In this document: piece after piece, positions 42,892 through 51,978 of the stretch
Numbering within the stretch: position 1 is the first letter of the stretch
How the letters are laid out: each line of letters opens with the position of its first letter
Source: DATBRG01 sp036560445
Lineage (GTDB): Bacteria; Pseudomonadota; Gammaproteobacteria; Burkholderiales; Methylophilaceae
Assembly (NCBI GenBank): GCA_036560445.1
Contig: DATBRG010000013.1
Location: forward strand, 1-52,741
Reading direction: 5' to 3'
DNA length: 52,741 bases
Program-made: the position numbers and the translations under genes
Notes under the pieces: generated by a model
Seen by the model: the letters and a program-made list of their open reading frames with translations, nothing else
Databases searched by the model: none
What the model was told of the DNA's origin: nothing

Positions 42892-43302
42892 ATGACACCA
42901 ACCCTTGAAGGCCTTGATCATATCCATATCTATGTTGTTAATCGCCTGGAATCGGAAGAGTGGTATGCGCGCGTTCTGGGGTTGCGCCGCTCCTCCGAGT
43001 TTGAAAGCTGGGTTTCAGATCGTGGCCCGCTAACGATCGGTAATTCTTCAGGTACTGTTCACCTTGCGCTTTTTGAACGCCCAGCAGAAAAGTGTCATTC
43101 AGTCATTGCCTTTCGAGCTATAGCCACCGAGTTTATTGCCTGGCAATCACATCTCTCCGCAGCGCTTGGTCATTCAGTTGACGTAGTCAATCATGATCTT
43201 TCATGGTCGCTCTATTTCACAGACCCTGACGGAAATCCTTTCGAGATTACGTCCTATGACTACAAGCAAATCGCAAGTGCACTTGCAAAAACAGGCTTCT
43301 AA
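42892..43302 (+). CDS. VOC family protein (glyoxalase/bleomycin resistance/dioxygenase fold)
   Basis: This 136-residue protein shows the VOC fold: LDHIHIYVVN at residue 8 with a metal-binding His, WYARVLGL near residue 24, and FTDPDGNPFEITSYD near residue 107 with the metal-binding Glu. Members include glyoxalase I, fosfomycin and bleomycin resistance proteins. It lacks enough signature to assign a substrate. It starts 14 bases after the third core GTTAAGC, so it may be a third cassette whose own attC has decayed. Confidence 0.82.
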   Translation: MTPTLEGLDHIHIYVVNRLESEEWYARVLGLRRSSEFESWVSDRGPLTIGNSSGTVHLALFERPAEKCHSVIAFRAIATEFIAWQSHLSAALGHSVDVVNHDLSWSLYFTDPDGNPFEITSYDYKQIASALAKTGF

Positions 43303-43442
43303 ATCCGTCAATTAACAGGGCACGCAACTACGCCACGGTTGCTTGCTTCGGCCATTCACACGAGAGTTTAAAGGGTATAACTCATTCATCAGAATATTGG
43401 GGTAACATGAGCCTGCTTTAAAACAGCCCATCAAGGAATTTT

Positions 43443-44072
43443 ATGGATGTCATGCAAATCATGCTGCACCTGAACCAGTATCTTGGCACGCTCATCGCCC
43501 AGAATGGCAGCCTGGCTTATGCGGTGCTGTTCTTGGTTGTATTCTGTGAAATGGGGCTGTTGCCGCTGTTTTTCCTGCCGGGGGACCCATTGCTGTTTGT
43601 CAGTGGCGCTTTCTGTGCCACAGGCTCGCTGAGCCTCTGGATAGTTGTGCCTTTGCTTTTCATCGCCGCCGCTCTCGGTAGCATGCTGAATTACTGGATG
43701 GGCCGCGCAGTGGGGCAGAAGGTCTATTCACACAATTACCGCTGGCTGGACAGGGATTCATTGAAGAAATCGCATGACTTCTATGAAAAATACGGCAATG
43801 TCACTTTCCTTATGTCGCCATTTATTGCGGTAGTACGTACTTTCGCTCCTTTCGTTGGTGGCGTAGCCAGCATGGCTTTTCCTAAATTTCTGGTCTGCAT
43901 GACCTCAGGTGCCGCGGTATGGGTAATTAGCCTGGTAGTCGGTGGCTATTTCTTTGGCAATATCCCAGTCATTCGTGATCATGTGGGTGCGATTGTACTG
44001 GTTGGTCTTGGCCTCGGGCTGGGCTCGCTGGCATTGAGCGCTGTGGTGAAGGCTTACCGAGCGCGCGCTTAG
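43443..44072 (+). CDS. DedA family membrane protein
   Basis: This 209-residue protein has four or five membrane segments and the DedA/SNARE-associated motifs: FCEMGLLPLFFLPGDPLLF near residue 36, GRAVGQ near residue 90, and FMSP..VRTFAPFVGG-like region near residue 130 with the conserved Arg. DedA proteins help move undecaprenyl phosphate or phospholipids and support proton motive force. It stands alone behind cassette array 2. Confidence 0.93.
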   Translation: MDVMQIMLHLNQYLGTLIAQNGSLAYAVLFLVVFCEMGLLPLFFLPGDPLLFVSGAFCATGSLSLWIVVPLLFIAAALGSMLNYWMGRAVGQKVYSHNYRWLDRDSLKKSHDFYEKYGNVTFLMSPFIAVVRTFAPFVGGVASMAFPKFLVCMTSGAAVWVISLVVGGYFFGNIPVIRDHVGAIVLVGLGLGLGSLALSAVVKAYRARA

Positions 44073-44168
44073 ATGTAGTGCCGTGAGGTCAACGGCTATC
44101 GATACATTGCGTTGATGGGGTATGGGCAGATGCCCTGATCACCCATAACACAATGACGGAGCAGATAA

Positions 44169-44501
44169 ATGAATACCAAGATTCTAGTTTCAGCCATTAG
44201 CCTGACGATACTTAGCTGGCTGCCACAAGCCAGCTTTGCTGATGACGATACACATACTCCACGCGTCAATGCGCGTGAGCATATCCAGCATAAACGTATT
44301 GCCGAAGGGGTACGGTCTGGTGAGTTAACCAAATCCGAGGCAACATCATTACGCAGCGAGCAAAAGTCGATACGAACAGAAAAGCAGGCCGACAAGGCTG
44401 ATGGCGTGGTGACAAAGGCCGAGCGTAAGGGTTTGCACCAGGATTTGAACCAGGCTAGCCGCGATATCCACGCTGATAAGCACAATACTGAGACTCGTTA
44501 A
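44169..44501 (+). CDS. small periplasmic protein, highly charged
   Basis: This 110-residue protein has a signal peptide (residues 1-24, ending SFA) and a mature part of charged helices with a repeated pattern: RIAEGVRSGELTKSEATSLR then DGVVTKAERKGLHQDL. The acidic DADDD-like start and helix-turn repeats recall small periplasmic stress proteins, but no family is assigned. GACGGAGCAG precedes the ATG. A strong terminator follows. Confidence 0.72.
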   Translation: MNTKILVSAISLTILSWLPQASFADDDTHTPRVNAREHIQHKRIAEGVRSGELTKSEATSLRSEQKSIRTEKQADKADGVVTKAERKGLHQDLNQASRDIHADKHNTETR

Positions 44502-44513
44502 AGCGGGTTCTTG

Positions 44514-44553
44514 AAACACAAAGGGGTTGCATCATGCCAACCCTTTTGTGTTT
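44514..44553. terminator. bidirectional terminator between convergent genes
   Basis: AAACACAAAGGGGTTG (44514-44529) pairs with CAACCCTTTTGTGTTT (44538-44553) with one G-T wobble and an 8-base loop. It ends the small periplasmic gene and envC. Confidence 0.85.
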
Positions 44554-44561
44554 CTGCTGTA

Positions 44562-45845
44562 CTACTTAACTACACTCCAGCTTAGCGGGTCAAAAGGTTT
44601 GCTTTGGTAGCGTAGCTCGAAATACAGGCCGGATGCTTCATTGCCGCCGCTATTCCCTACCGATGCAACAGTGTCACCACCCTTGACGGTATCACCCACT
44701 TTTTTCAGTATCGCCTGGTTGTTACCATAAAGGCTCATGTAGCCATCGCCATGGTCAATAATGAGCAGGTTACCAAAACCGCGTAGCCAGTCAGCAAATA
44801 CCACGCGACCACTGGCGACGGATTTCACCTCACTGCCCTCGGCTGACTTGATGAATAGGCCTTTCCACGAGATGCCAGTGTCTTCACGGCTTTCACCAAA
44901 GCGGTTAGTAACATCACCACGTACAGGCAGGTTCAGCTTACCTCTCAGGGCGGCGAAATCGCCGCCGTCAAATGCGTTGCTGGGCAGGGTCTCGTTTTTG
45001 GCAACGGATTTTTCACCCGGCGATGTGTTCTGGTTTTCGCGCCTGCGGGATGTGACTTTAGGGATGATGCGCGACAGGCGTTCAACTAGTTGTGACAGGC
45101 CTTTTTCATCACGCTTGAGTTTGCTGATTTCGTTACGCTGGGAATTGATCTGTGCCGAGAGTTTCTTCAGTACTTTACTGCGTTCATTTTTCTGAGATTG
45201 CAGTTCCTGCCGCTCGCGTTCCTGTTGGTTCTTCAATTCAGCAATCTGGTGCAGCGTGTTTGCTGTTTCTGTATTGAGCTTGGTCACTTTGACAAGATTG
45301 CCCTGCATGGACTCGATCAGATTGGCACGCGCACGCGCTACGTATGAGAAGTAGTGCAGCTGGCGCGCAATCGCACTGGGGTCTTCCTGCTGCAGTAATG
45401 CTTGCAGGTAGCTTTGCTGGCCGTGCAGATACTGTTGGTAGAGCTGGCCCCCCAGTAGTTGCTGTTGCTGCTCCAGCGTCAATTTCAGCTCGGACTGTTG
45501 TTGCTGGAGGGATTGCAGGGTTTCGCTATTCTGTTTGTGCTGCTGATTGAGTTCGAACAGTTTGCGATTTGCCTCGCTGATAGCCTGCTCGCTTTTCTTG
45601 AGTTCATCAGAGGCGTCGCGATGGGCCTCCTGAGAGCTATCCAGTTCCTTCTTCAGTGATTCAATGCGCTCATGCAGTTGGTCTAGCTGCTCTTTTGATT
45701 TCTCGACTTTGGATGCGGCAACTGCGTCAGGTAGATGAAAGCTGCAGGCAAGTGCGCACAAAAGCGCGCACATCGGCGCAACCAGCCAGTTGTTAAGTGA
45801 GTGCTTAGCAGTAAGCGGTGACAATCGGCGTTGCGATATGCTCAA
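44562..45845 (-). CDS. envC: murein hydrolase activator EnvC (coiled coil + LytM domain)
   Basis: This protein of up to 427 residues has an N-terminal signal segment, a long coiled coil (about residues 45-250, rich in Gln, Glu and Lys), and a C-terminal LytM/M23 domain (GLFIKSAEGSEV, IDHGDGYMSLYG, FELRYQSKPFDP). EnvC activates amidases at the septum, and its LytM site is usually degenerate; here the first metal-binding His of active M23 enzymes is not evident. The start is uncertain: TTG at 45845 or ATG at 45773, the latter directly before the hydrophobic signal. It follows gpmI by 25 bases, as in E. coli. Confidence 0.92.
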   Translation of the reverse strand: MSISQRRLSPLTAKHSLNNWLVAPMCALLCALACSFHLPDAVAASKVEKSKEQLDQLHERIESLKKELDSSQEAHRDASDELKKSEQAISEANRKLFELNQQHKQNSETLQSLQQQQSELKLTLEQQQQLLGGQLYQQYLHGQQSYLQALLQQEDPSAIARQLHYFSYVARARANLIESMQGNLVKVTKLNTETANTLHQIAELKNQQERERQELQSQKNERSKVLKKLSAQINSQRNEISKLKRDEKGLSQLVERLSRIIPKVTSRRRENQNTSPGEKSVAKNETLPSNAFDGGDFAALRGKLNLPVRGDVTNRFGESREDTGISWKGLFIKSAEGSEVKSVASGRVVFADWLRGFGNLLIIDHGDGYMSLYGNNQAILKKVGDTVKGGDTVASVGNSGGNEASGLYFELRYQSKPFDPLSWSVVK

Positions 45846-45870
45846 AGTGGGCCATTAAACAAAAAAGTCA

Positions 45871-47415
45871 TTAAACGCTAAACTCAACCAAGGCATGCCC
45901 CGTCATTTCTGCAGGTTGCGGTACGCCCATCATCTTCAGTAGTGTGGGTGCAAGGTCAGATAATGAACCGGTATCAGCCAGGTGAGCCTGGCGGCCAATA
46001 TAAAGCAAAGGCACAACGTTAGTGGTGTGCTGTGTATGCGGTTGATTATTGATGTAATCCATCATCATTTCTACATTGCCATGGTCTGCAGTGATGAGAA
46101 CCTCTCCACCGGTTTGCTGCATGGCTGTTACCACGCGGCCTATGCAGGCATCCACCGTTTCCACCGCCTTGATCGCTGCTGACAGAATGCCAGTGTGGCC
46201 TACCATGTCACAGTTGGCATAATTGCAGATAATGGTGTCGTACTTTTTGCTGAGGATGGCTTCAACCAACTTATCGGTGACTTCTGGCGCGCTCATCTCC
46301 GGCTGCAGGTCATAAGTTGCTACTTGTGGCGATGGCACCAGAATGCGGTCCTCACCCTTGAACACTTTTTCTTCACCGCCATTGAAGAAGAAAGTGACAT
46401 GCGGGTATTTCTCGGTTTCGGCGATGCGCAACTGAGTCAGGCCATTATTGGACAAGTATTCACCGAGGGTATTGCTGATATCAACCGGTGGAAACAAGGC
46501 TTCAACTCCAGCTTCATTCTTGTCATGCATGGTCAGCGTGAAATAGCCGCCGAGCTTGCGTACATGGCGACGGTGGAAGCCATCAAAATGCTCGGCCAGC
46601 AGGGCGTGGGTGAGTTGACGTGCTCGGTCAGAGCGGAAATTCATGTAAACGACAATGTCGCCATCTTCCAGATGCACAGGTGCCTGGCCTGGTGCGGCGA
46701 TGACGGTCGGTTTGACGAATTCATCATTTTCACCGCGAGCATAGGCAGCCTGCAAACCTTCCGAAGCGGTAGTTGCTGTGAATTCAGCAATGCCTTCGGT
46801 GATCATGTCGTAAGCCGCTTCTACCCGTGGCCAGCGCTTATCCCTATCCATGGCATAGAAGCGGCCGCAGATTGACGCAATTTTGCCACCGCCCAACGAA
46901 GCAATCTTGTCTTCCAGCTTTCTGATGAAAGGGGCAGCGCTGATTGGTGGCGTATCCCGCCCATCGAGGAAAGCATGCACATAGACTTTCTTCAGGCCCG
47001 CACGTACGGCCATTTCCAGCATGGCGTGGATATGGCTATCGTGGCTATGTACACCGCCATCGGACAGCAAGCCGAAAATATGTACGGCCTTATCAGTATT
47101 TTTGGCTTTCTCTACAGCCTGAACTAGGCTCGGAATCTTGAAAAACTCGCCACTGCTGATGGAGTTGTTGATGCGTTCCAGGTCCTGGAATACGACGCGG
47201 CCAGCACCTATATTGAGGTGCCCCACTTCAGAATTGCCCATTTGACCTTCAGGCAAACCGACAAAGCTTTCCGATGCATTGATCAAGGTGTGCGGATAAT
47301 CGTGCCAGAGCCTGTCCAGGTTGGGCTTGTTGGCAAGGGCGACGGCGTTGTCAGCCGGGTTTTCGCTGTAACCAAAGCCATCGAGGATCAATAGTAGGAC
47401 CGGTGTTGCTTTCAT
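45871..47415 (-). CDS. gpmI: 2,3-bisphosphoglycerate-independent phosphoglycerate mutase
   Basis: This 514-residue enzyme interconverts 3- and 2-phosphoglycerate. It has the N-terminal metal site LLILDGFGY near residue 7, the catalytic serine in GQMGNSEVGHLNIGAG near residue 62, HAFLDGRDTPP near residue 126, and the C-terminal metal site TADHGNVE near residue 443. Length matches E. coli GpmI (514). It is upstream of envC on the minus strand and divergent from the rhodanese-grxC-secB genes, a conserved arrangement. Confidence 0.97.
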   Translation of the reverse strand: MKATPVLLLILDGFGYSENPADNAVALANKPNLDRLWHDYPHTLINASESFVGLPEGQMGNSEVGHLNIGAGRVVFQDLERINNSISSGEFFKIPSLVQAVEKAKNTDKAVHIFGLLSDGGVHSHDSHIHAMLEMAVRAGLKKVYVHAFLDGRDTPPISAAPFIRKLEDKIASLGGGKIASICGRFYAMDRDKRWPRVEAAYDMITEGIAEFTATTASEGLQAAYARGENDEFVKPTVIAAPGQAPVHLEDGDIVVYMNFRSDRARQLTHALLAEHFDGFHRRHVRKLGGYFTLTMHDKNEAGVEALFPPVDISNTLGEYLSNNGLTQLRIAETEKYPHVTFFFNGGEEKVFKGEDRILVPSPQVATYDLQPEMSAPEVTDKLVEAILSKKYDTIICNYANCDMVGHTGILSAAIKAVETVDACIGRVVTAMQQTGGEVLITADHGNVEMMMDYINNQPHTQHTTNVVPLLYIGRQAHLADTGSLSDLAPTLLKMMGVPQPAEMTGHALVEFSV

Positions 47416-47561
47416 TTGGAGAATTTCCCAGGATTTGCTTGTCTATAAGAATGTATTTTAGTGATTTTTGTTTAATAAATCTTCTATATATTAGCGTCTT
47501 GAATTCGGCGTAGCCGCATCCATGTTAATCTTCTGCAATTATTTTTAGATGAGAGTTTTTT

Positions 47562-47975
47562 GTGAAATTTTTGACTGACAATATTTTTCTGATCGCACTT
47601 GCGGCAACTTCGGGCTTGATGTTGGTGTGGCCGATGTTAAAACGCAGCGCCGATGGCGTGGCCAACCTTTCACCAAGCGAAGCCGTTTTGCTGATCAATC
47701 GCGCCAACGCAATCGTGTTGGACGTACGAGATGATGCCGAATTCGCTGCCGGGCATATCACAGACGCCAAACATATTCCCTTGGCCCAACTGGATACGCG
47801 CATCAAGGAAATCATGCGTTACAAGGATAAAGCCGTGCTGGTGAATTGCCAGGGTGGTGTCCGCTCGGCCAAGGCATGTGATGTGCTGCGTAAGCATGCG
47901 TTTTCCAAGATTTATAATCTACAGGGTGGCTTGAATGCCTGGGAGCAGGCCAAGCTGCCTGTCATCAAGGGGTAG
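47562..47975 (+). CDS. rhodanese-like domain membrane protein (YibN type)
   Basis: This 137-residue protein has an N-terminal membrane segment (about residues 8-25) and a rhodanese domain with the catalytic Cys in VNCQGGVRS near residue 89. It starts with GTG at 47562 after GAGAG. The order rhodanese-grxC-secB-gpsA matches E. coli yibN-grxC-secB-gpsA. It may pass sulfane sulfur or act in redox control; the substrate is unknown. Confidence 0.92.
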   Translation: MKFLTDNIFLIALAATSGLMLVWPMLKRSADGVANLSPSEAVLLINRANAIVLDVRDDAEFAAGHITDAKHIPLAQLDTRIKEIMRYKDKAVLVNCQGGVRSAKACDVLRKHAFSKIYNLQGGLNAWEQAKLPVIKG

Positions 47976-47978
47976 TTT

Positions 47979-48236
47979 ATGGCTAACGTAATCATGTACA
48001 GCACCGCTGTGTGCCCTTATTGCATTAATGCTGAGCGCCTGTTGTTGAGCCGTGGTGTGACTAATATCAACAAGATCCGTGTCGATTTGCAGCCTGAGCT
48101 GCGTGTCGAGATGATGGAAAAAACAGGCCGCCGTACCGTGCCGCAGATCTATATTGATGACAAGCACATTGGTGGTTTCGAAGAACTGCGTGCGCTGGAC
48201 TTGGCGGGTGAACTGGAGCCATTGCTGGCTGCCTGA
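47979..48236 (+). CDS. grxC: glutaredoxin 3
   Basis: This 85-residue glutaredoxin has CPYC at residues 12-15, the cis-Pro in RTVPQIYID near residue 50, and GGFEELRAL near residue 64. It reduces disulfides with glutathione. It starts 3 bases after the rhodanese gene, which indicates coupling. Confidence 0.97.
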   Translation: MANVIMYSTAVCPYCINAERLLLSRGVTNINKIRVDLQPELRVEMMEKTGRRTVPQIYIDDKHIGGFEELRALDLAGELEPLLAA

Positions 48237-48367
48237 AATACGCTGTTGTTCAAAAACATAGCATAAGCAGATAGAATGCGCGTAACAAAAATAAAGCAGT
48301 TTTAATAATTCTTTTAAATATAACCCAAGCCAGTTGTGACCTCACGCTGGCTTACTTAGGATGAGTC

Positions 48368-48859
48368 ATGGCAGAAGATCAAGCAGCAACAGCAAATCAG
48401 GAACAAGAACAACAACCTGTATTTGGCATTGAGAAGATTTATATCAAGGATTTGTCTCTGGAAATTCCACATGCCCCACAAGTTTTTATGCAGCGCGAAG
48501 CGCCCAAGGTGGCTGTAGAGATTAGCCACGTCGCCAGCATGCTGGACGAAGGCATATTTGAAGTGGCGTTGACCGTGACTGTGACTTCCAAAATCGAAGA
48601 TAAAACTGTGTTTCTGGTTGAAGTTGCCCAAGCCGGCATTTTCCAGGTACGCAATATTCCGCAGGAAAACCTGGAGCCAGTGCTCAGTGTTACCTGCCCT
48701 AACATCCTGTTCCCATACGCTCGCGAGGCCGTTTCTGATCTGGTGACCCGTGCTGGCTTCCCGCCAGTGCTGCTTAACCCGATCAATTTTGAGGCGCTAT
48801 ACGCACAGCAACAGCAGCAGCAAGTTGAAGCAGCTGCCGGTGGAGCCAAAGCACATTAA
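48368..48859 (+). CDS. secB: protein-export chaperone SecB
   Basis: This 163-residue acidic protein has the SecB core: FGIEKIYIKDLSLEIPHAP near residue 19, then FEVALTVTVT near residue 62 and FPYAREAVSDLV near residue 116. It holds preproteins unfolded and hands them to SecA. AGGATGAG precedes the ATG. The C-terminus is a Gln/Ala-rich tail. Confidence 0.98.
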   Translation: MAEDQAATANQEQEQQPVFGIEKIYIKDLSLEIPHAPQVFMQREAPKVAVEISHVASMLDEGIFEVALTVTVTSKIEDKTVFLVEVAQAGIFQVRNIPQENLEPVLSVTCPNILFPYAREAVSDLVTRAGFPPVLLNPINFEALYAQQQQQQVEAAAGGAKAH

Positions 48860-49310
48860 ACGTTTTGTCGTCATAGGTATTCTGCTATTGCTGTTGCCAG
48901 ACATTACAGCAGCAGCGGAATACCGCTCGATTGCGGCACCCAAGGCTGTGCTTTATGACGCGCCCTCGGCTCAGGGTAAGAAACTGTTCCTGCTTGGGCA
49001 AGGTTACCCGGTCGAAATCATCGTTAACTTGGGTGACTGGCTCAAGGTGCGCGACAACAAGGGTAGCCTGAGTTGGGTAGAGGCAAAGCAGCTGGCCAGT
49101 AAACGTACGTTGTTGCTCACCGCAAACACGGTTGAGCTCCACGAAAAGGCCGATGCTTCCTCCCCGTTGCTTTCCCGAATAGATAAGGATGTGGTCGTCG
49201 ATCTTGTCGAGACCGCCAGTCCTGATGCGGATGGTAAAGTTTGGGTCAAGGTACATCACCGCGATGGCCTGACGGGCTATATTCCAGCCTCCTCAGTCTG
49301 GGGATTATGA
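48840..49310 (+). CDS. SH3-domain protein with signal peptide
   Basis: This protein of about 156 residues has an N-terminal signal (VVIGILLLLLPDITAAA) followed by two bacterial SH3-like domains: about residues 28-85 (LYDAPSAQGKKLFLLGQGY, GDWLKVRDNKG) and 90-150 (VELHEKADASSPLL, WVKVHHRDGLTGYIPASSVWG). Such domains bind cell-wall peptides. The start is not certain; GTG at 48840 lies inside the end of secB and a TTG at 48825 is an alternative. It lies between secB and gpsA, so it is probably in that operon. Confidence 0.85.
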   Translation: MEPKHIKRFVVIGILLLLLPDITAAAEYRSIAAPKAVLYDAPSAQGKKLFLLGQGYPVEIIVNLGDWLKVRDNKGSLSWVEAKQLASKRTLLLTANTVELHEKADASSPLLSRIDKDVVVDLVETASPDADGKVWVKVHHRDGLTGYIPASSVWGL

Positions 49311-49320
49311 GAATTACATC

Positions 49321-50322
49321 ATGAAGGTAACGGTTCTAGGCGCAGGGGCTTGGGGCACTGCCCTGGCTTTGCAAGCTAGCCGTAACCACAATGTGGTGTT
49401 GTGGACACGTCATCCATCCCATGCTGCTGCCATGCAAGCGGCTCGTGCTAACCCCCAATATCTTGGTGACTTTGCCTTCGGCGACAAGCTGACGGTTGAA
49501 TCTGATCTTGCTGCCGCGCTTGACGGCACTGACCTCATACTTTCCGTAGTGCCCAGTAATGGCTTTCGTGGAGCACTTAAGCAGATCAAACAGATCGGCT
49601 GTCGGGCCCCGGTAATCTGGGCATCGAAAGGTCTGGAAAGCTCGACTGCCAAATTGCCACATGAGGTTGCTGCAGAAGAGCTGGGCGGTGATTCCTCAAA
49701 TAAACAATATTGGGGTGTACTGTCAGGCCCTAGTTTTGCTGTTGAGTTAGCGCGTGGCTTGCCAACAGCAGTCACGCTGGCAGCCAATGATGAGGCTTTT
49801 GCTCGTGAAGCTGGTGCCATCTTGCATGGTGCGAACCTCCGCGTTTATACCAGTACGGATGTCGCTGGCGTTTCGGTCGGTGGCGCATTGAAGAATGTCA
49901 TGGCAATCGCTGCAGGTATCAGCGACGGCATGCAGTTTGGCAATAATGCCCGTGCTGCGCTGATTACGCGTGGCTTGGCTGAAATGACGCGCTTTGGCCT
50001 GAGCCTCGGCGGGAAGAAAGAAACTTTTTTGGGCCTGGCTGGTGCCGGCGACCTCATCCTGACTTGTACTGGTGAGTATTCGCGTAATCGTGAGGTTGGC
50101 CTGCGTTTGGCAAGTGGCCAATCGCTGGACGAGATTCTGCAAAGCCTTGGCCACGTTGCCGAAGGGGTGCATACCGCACGCGAAGTCATCAAGCGTGCCG
50201 CTATCATGAAGGTGGAGATGCCAATCACCGGTGAGGTTGACCAAGTGCTGTCGTACGGGCGCTCGCCCAGAACTGCGGTGGAAAATCTGCTGAGTCGAGA
50301 ACAAAAGTCTGAATCAGTTTAA
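49321..50322 (+). CDS. gpsA: glycerol-3-phosphate dehydrogenase [NAD(P)+]
   Basis: This 333-residue enzyme makes sn-glycerol-3-phosphate for phospholipids. It has the nucleotide-binding GAGAWGTALA at residue 7, SGPSFAVEL near residue 138, the catalytic Lys in GGALKNVMAIAAG near residue 187, and GLAGAGDLILTC near residue 238. It follows secB and the SH3 gene as in many proteobacteria. Confidence 0.97.
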   Translation: MKVTVLGAGAWGTALALQASRNHNVVLWTRHPSHAAAMQAARANPQYLGDFAFGDKLTVESDLAAALDGTDLILSVVPSNGFRGALKQIKQIGCRAPVIWASKGLESSTAKLPHEVAAEELGGDSSNKQYWGVLSGPSFAVELARGLPTAVTLAANDEAFAREAGAILHGANLRVYTSTDVAGVSVGGALKNVMAIAAGISDGMQFGNNARAALITRGLAEMTRFGLSLGGKKETFLGLAGAGDLILTCTGEYSRNREVGLRLASGQSLDEILQSLGHVAEGVHTAREVIKRAAIMKVEMPITGEVDQVLSYGRSPRTAVENLLSREQKSESV

Positions 50323-50331
50323 CTAGTTCAG

Positions 50332-50796
50332 TTAAACACCATTTTCAAAGCCATTCTGGCGCCATGCTTCATAAAGTAACACCGCAGCGGAATTAGACAG
50401 ATTCAAGCTACGGCTATGCGGCAACATCGGCAAGCGGAGCCTGTTCTCGACAGAAAATTGCTCGCGGATATGCTCAGGCAACCCTCGCGTTTCCGGCCCG
50501 AATACAAAAACGTCATTGGGTAAAAATTCAACCTCGGTATAGCTTCGGCTACCCTTGGTGGTCAGCGCAAACATGCGACGCCCAGCCAAGGCATCACGGC
50601 AAGCCTGCCAGTCCTCATGTACCTTGAGGCTGGCGAATTCATGATAATCCAGCCCGGCACGTTTTAACTGCTTGTCTTCCAGCGTAAAACCTAACGGCTT
50701 TACCAGGTGCAACCCCGCACCGGTATTGGCACACAAGCGGATGATATTGCCGGTATTCGGCGGTATTTCGGGTTCAAACAATACAATATTAAACAT
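50332..50796 (-). CDS. trmL: tRNA (cytidine(34)-2'-O)-methyltransferase
   Basis: This 154-residue SPOUT methyltransferase modifies the wobble base of tRNA-Leu. It has PPNTGNIIRLCANTG near residue 14, FGPETRGLP near residue 101, and the knot motif LNLSNSAAVLLYEAW near residue 133. An upstream in-frame start at 50832 would overlap comF; the ATG at 50796 is the family start. It is convergent with gpsA and follows comF. Confidence 0.95.
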   Translation of the reverse strand: MFNIVLFEPEIPPNTGNIIRLCANTGAGLHLVKPLGFTLEDKQLKRAGLDYHEFASLKVHEDWQACRDALAGRRMFALTTKGSRSYTEVEFLPNDVFVFGPETRGLPEHIREQFSVENRLRLPMLPHSRSLNLSNSAAVLLYEAWRQNGFENGV

Positions 50797-50806
50797 TGGG
50801 CATTTA

Positions 50807-51511
50807 TTATCTTGGCAGGGTTCTGGCAACAACCCAGCATTCTACATGGACGGCACCCGCTGATTTAACGATTTTGGCTAGTTCATTGAGGCTGGCACCA
50901 GTGGTCATCACATCATCTACCAGCGCAACACGTTTGCTATCCATGCGGGATTCACAATTGAAAGCGCCGCGCATATTTTTTACCCGTTGTTTCAAGGGCA
51001 GGCTGACTTGCGGTGGTGCCAGTTTTATCCTAGTGCAGGATTTTGTGTCCAGAGTGAGCCCCAGGCGGTTACTTAGTACCTTGGCGATTTCAACAGCTTG
51101 GTTAAAGCCACGCTCCTGCAGGCGTTGCCGATGTAGCGGCATGGGGATGATGATATCCGGCATCGTTGCATCCGAGCTTGCAGTAAAGGAGTCAGCCATG
51201 AGCTGCCCCAAGGTCTCTGCCATGGTCAGCAGGTGGGCATATTTATAGCGCTGCAGCATTGCATCGACCGGGTATTCGTATCGAAACAAGGCTCGGGTAA
51301 GGTCGAATGCCGGTGCAGATTTTAAGCAGTGCCCGCATAATTGGTTAGCGCTTGAGGCCAAGCCACATTGGGGGCAGTGTGGCTGTTTATGCCAGGGAAG
51401 ACTATTGAGGCATTCTGTACATAGGCCGATATCGCCGCCTTTAGATGCTGTACATAGCACGCATTTTTGCGAAAACAACATATGATTAATATTTAACCAG
51501 ATGTTAATCAA
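50807..51511 (-). CDS. ComF family phosphoribosyltransferase
   Basis: This protein of up to 234 residues has the ComF layout: N-terminal zinc-like cysteine pairs (CVLC, CTEC, CPQC, CGHC) and a C-terminal phosphoribosyltransferase fold with VALVDDVMTTGAS near residue 194. ComF relatives are linked to DNA uptake; in other bacteria the role is unclear. The frame starts at a TTG (51511); an ATG at 51481 gives 224 residues and is also possible. trmL begins 10 bases after its stop. bioB and the membrane gene lie divergently. Confidence 0.9.
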   Translation of the reverse strand: MINIWLNINHMLFSQKCVLCTASKGGDIGLCTECLNSLPWHKQPHCPQCGLASSANQLCGHCLKSAPAFDLTRALFRYEYPVDAMLQRYKYAHLLTMAETLGQLMADSFTASSDATMPDIIIPMPLHRQRLQERGFNQAVEIAKVLSNRLGLTLDTKSCTRIKLAPPQVSLPLKQRVKNMRGAFNCESRMDSKRVALVDDVMTTGASLNELAKIVKSAGAVHVECWVVARTLPR

Positions 51512-51565
51512 TTGTTGTCATTCCATTTGACAGGCTATAATCTGGTTTTATATTCATGAGTCATC

Positions 51566-51967
51566 ATGGCCACTAAAATCATTACTGCCAAGCAGCAAGA
51601 GCGCGCAGCGCAAAGCTTCGCCTTTTTCTCCAGTATTTCTGTATTGCTGTTGCCAGCCATTATTCCGATGCTGCTGTGGATCGCAGCCTCCATTTTTGCC
51701 TACTGTGCTGTGGCTTGTCATCCTAATAAACGCGTACAGGCCTATCTCACAAAAGCCGGGCACCGTTTTTATGGCTTAATTGGCGGCCTCGTCGTACTGC
51801 TTAACTTTAGCCCACAGATGGCTAAATGGGTGGGTGGGTGGTGGCAACTGGCACTTATTATCTGGTTACTTAGCATACTGGTGGTGGTGCCATTGGGAGT
51901 GCGTGATATTCTACGGGCAAAAAAAGAGCCGTGGCAGGACATGACGATAGAAGATGAATCTGCATAA
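51566..51967 (+). CDS. inner-membrane protein of unknown function
   Basis: This 133-residue protein has four hydrophobic segments (about residues 20-36, 37-52, 68-82 and 92-112) and a charged C-terminus (EPWQDMTIEDESA). I do not recognise the family. It starts at an ATG and ends 11 bases before bioB, so co-transcription is likely, but a link to biotin synthesis is not known. Confidence 0.75.
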   Translation: MATKIITAKQQERAAQSFAFFSSISVLLLPAIIPMLLWIAASIFAYCAVACHPNKRVQAYLTKAGHRFYGLIGGLVVLLNFSPQMAKWVGGWWQLALIIWLLSILVVVPLGVRDILRAKKEPWQDMTIEDESA

Positions 51968-51978
51968 TGGGAGCGAAT

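Noticed and set aside
45344..45659. Forward-strand frames opposite envC
   Set aside because: They are antisense shadows of the Gln/Glu-rich coiled coil, with no ribosome-binding site or family resemblance.
48750..49310. Longer start of the SH3 protein inside secB
   Set aside because: The extra residues are a shadow of secB; the hydrophobic signal starts after 48840.
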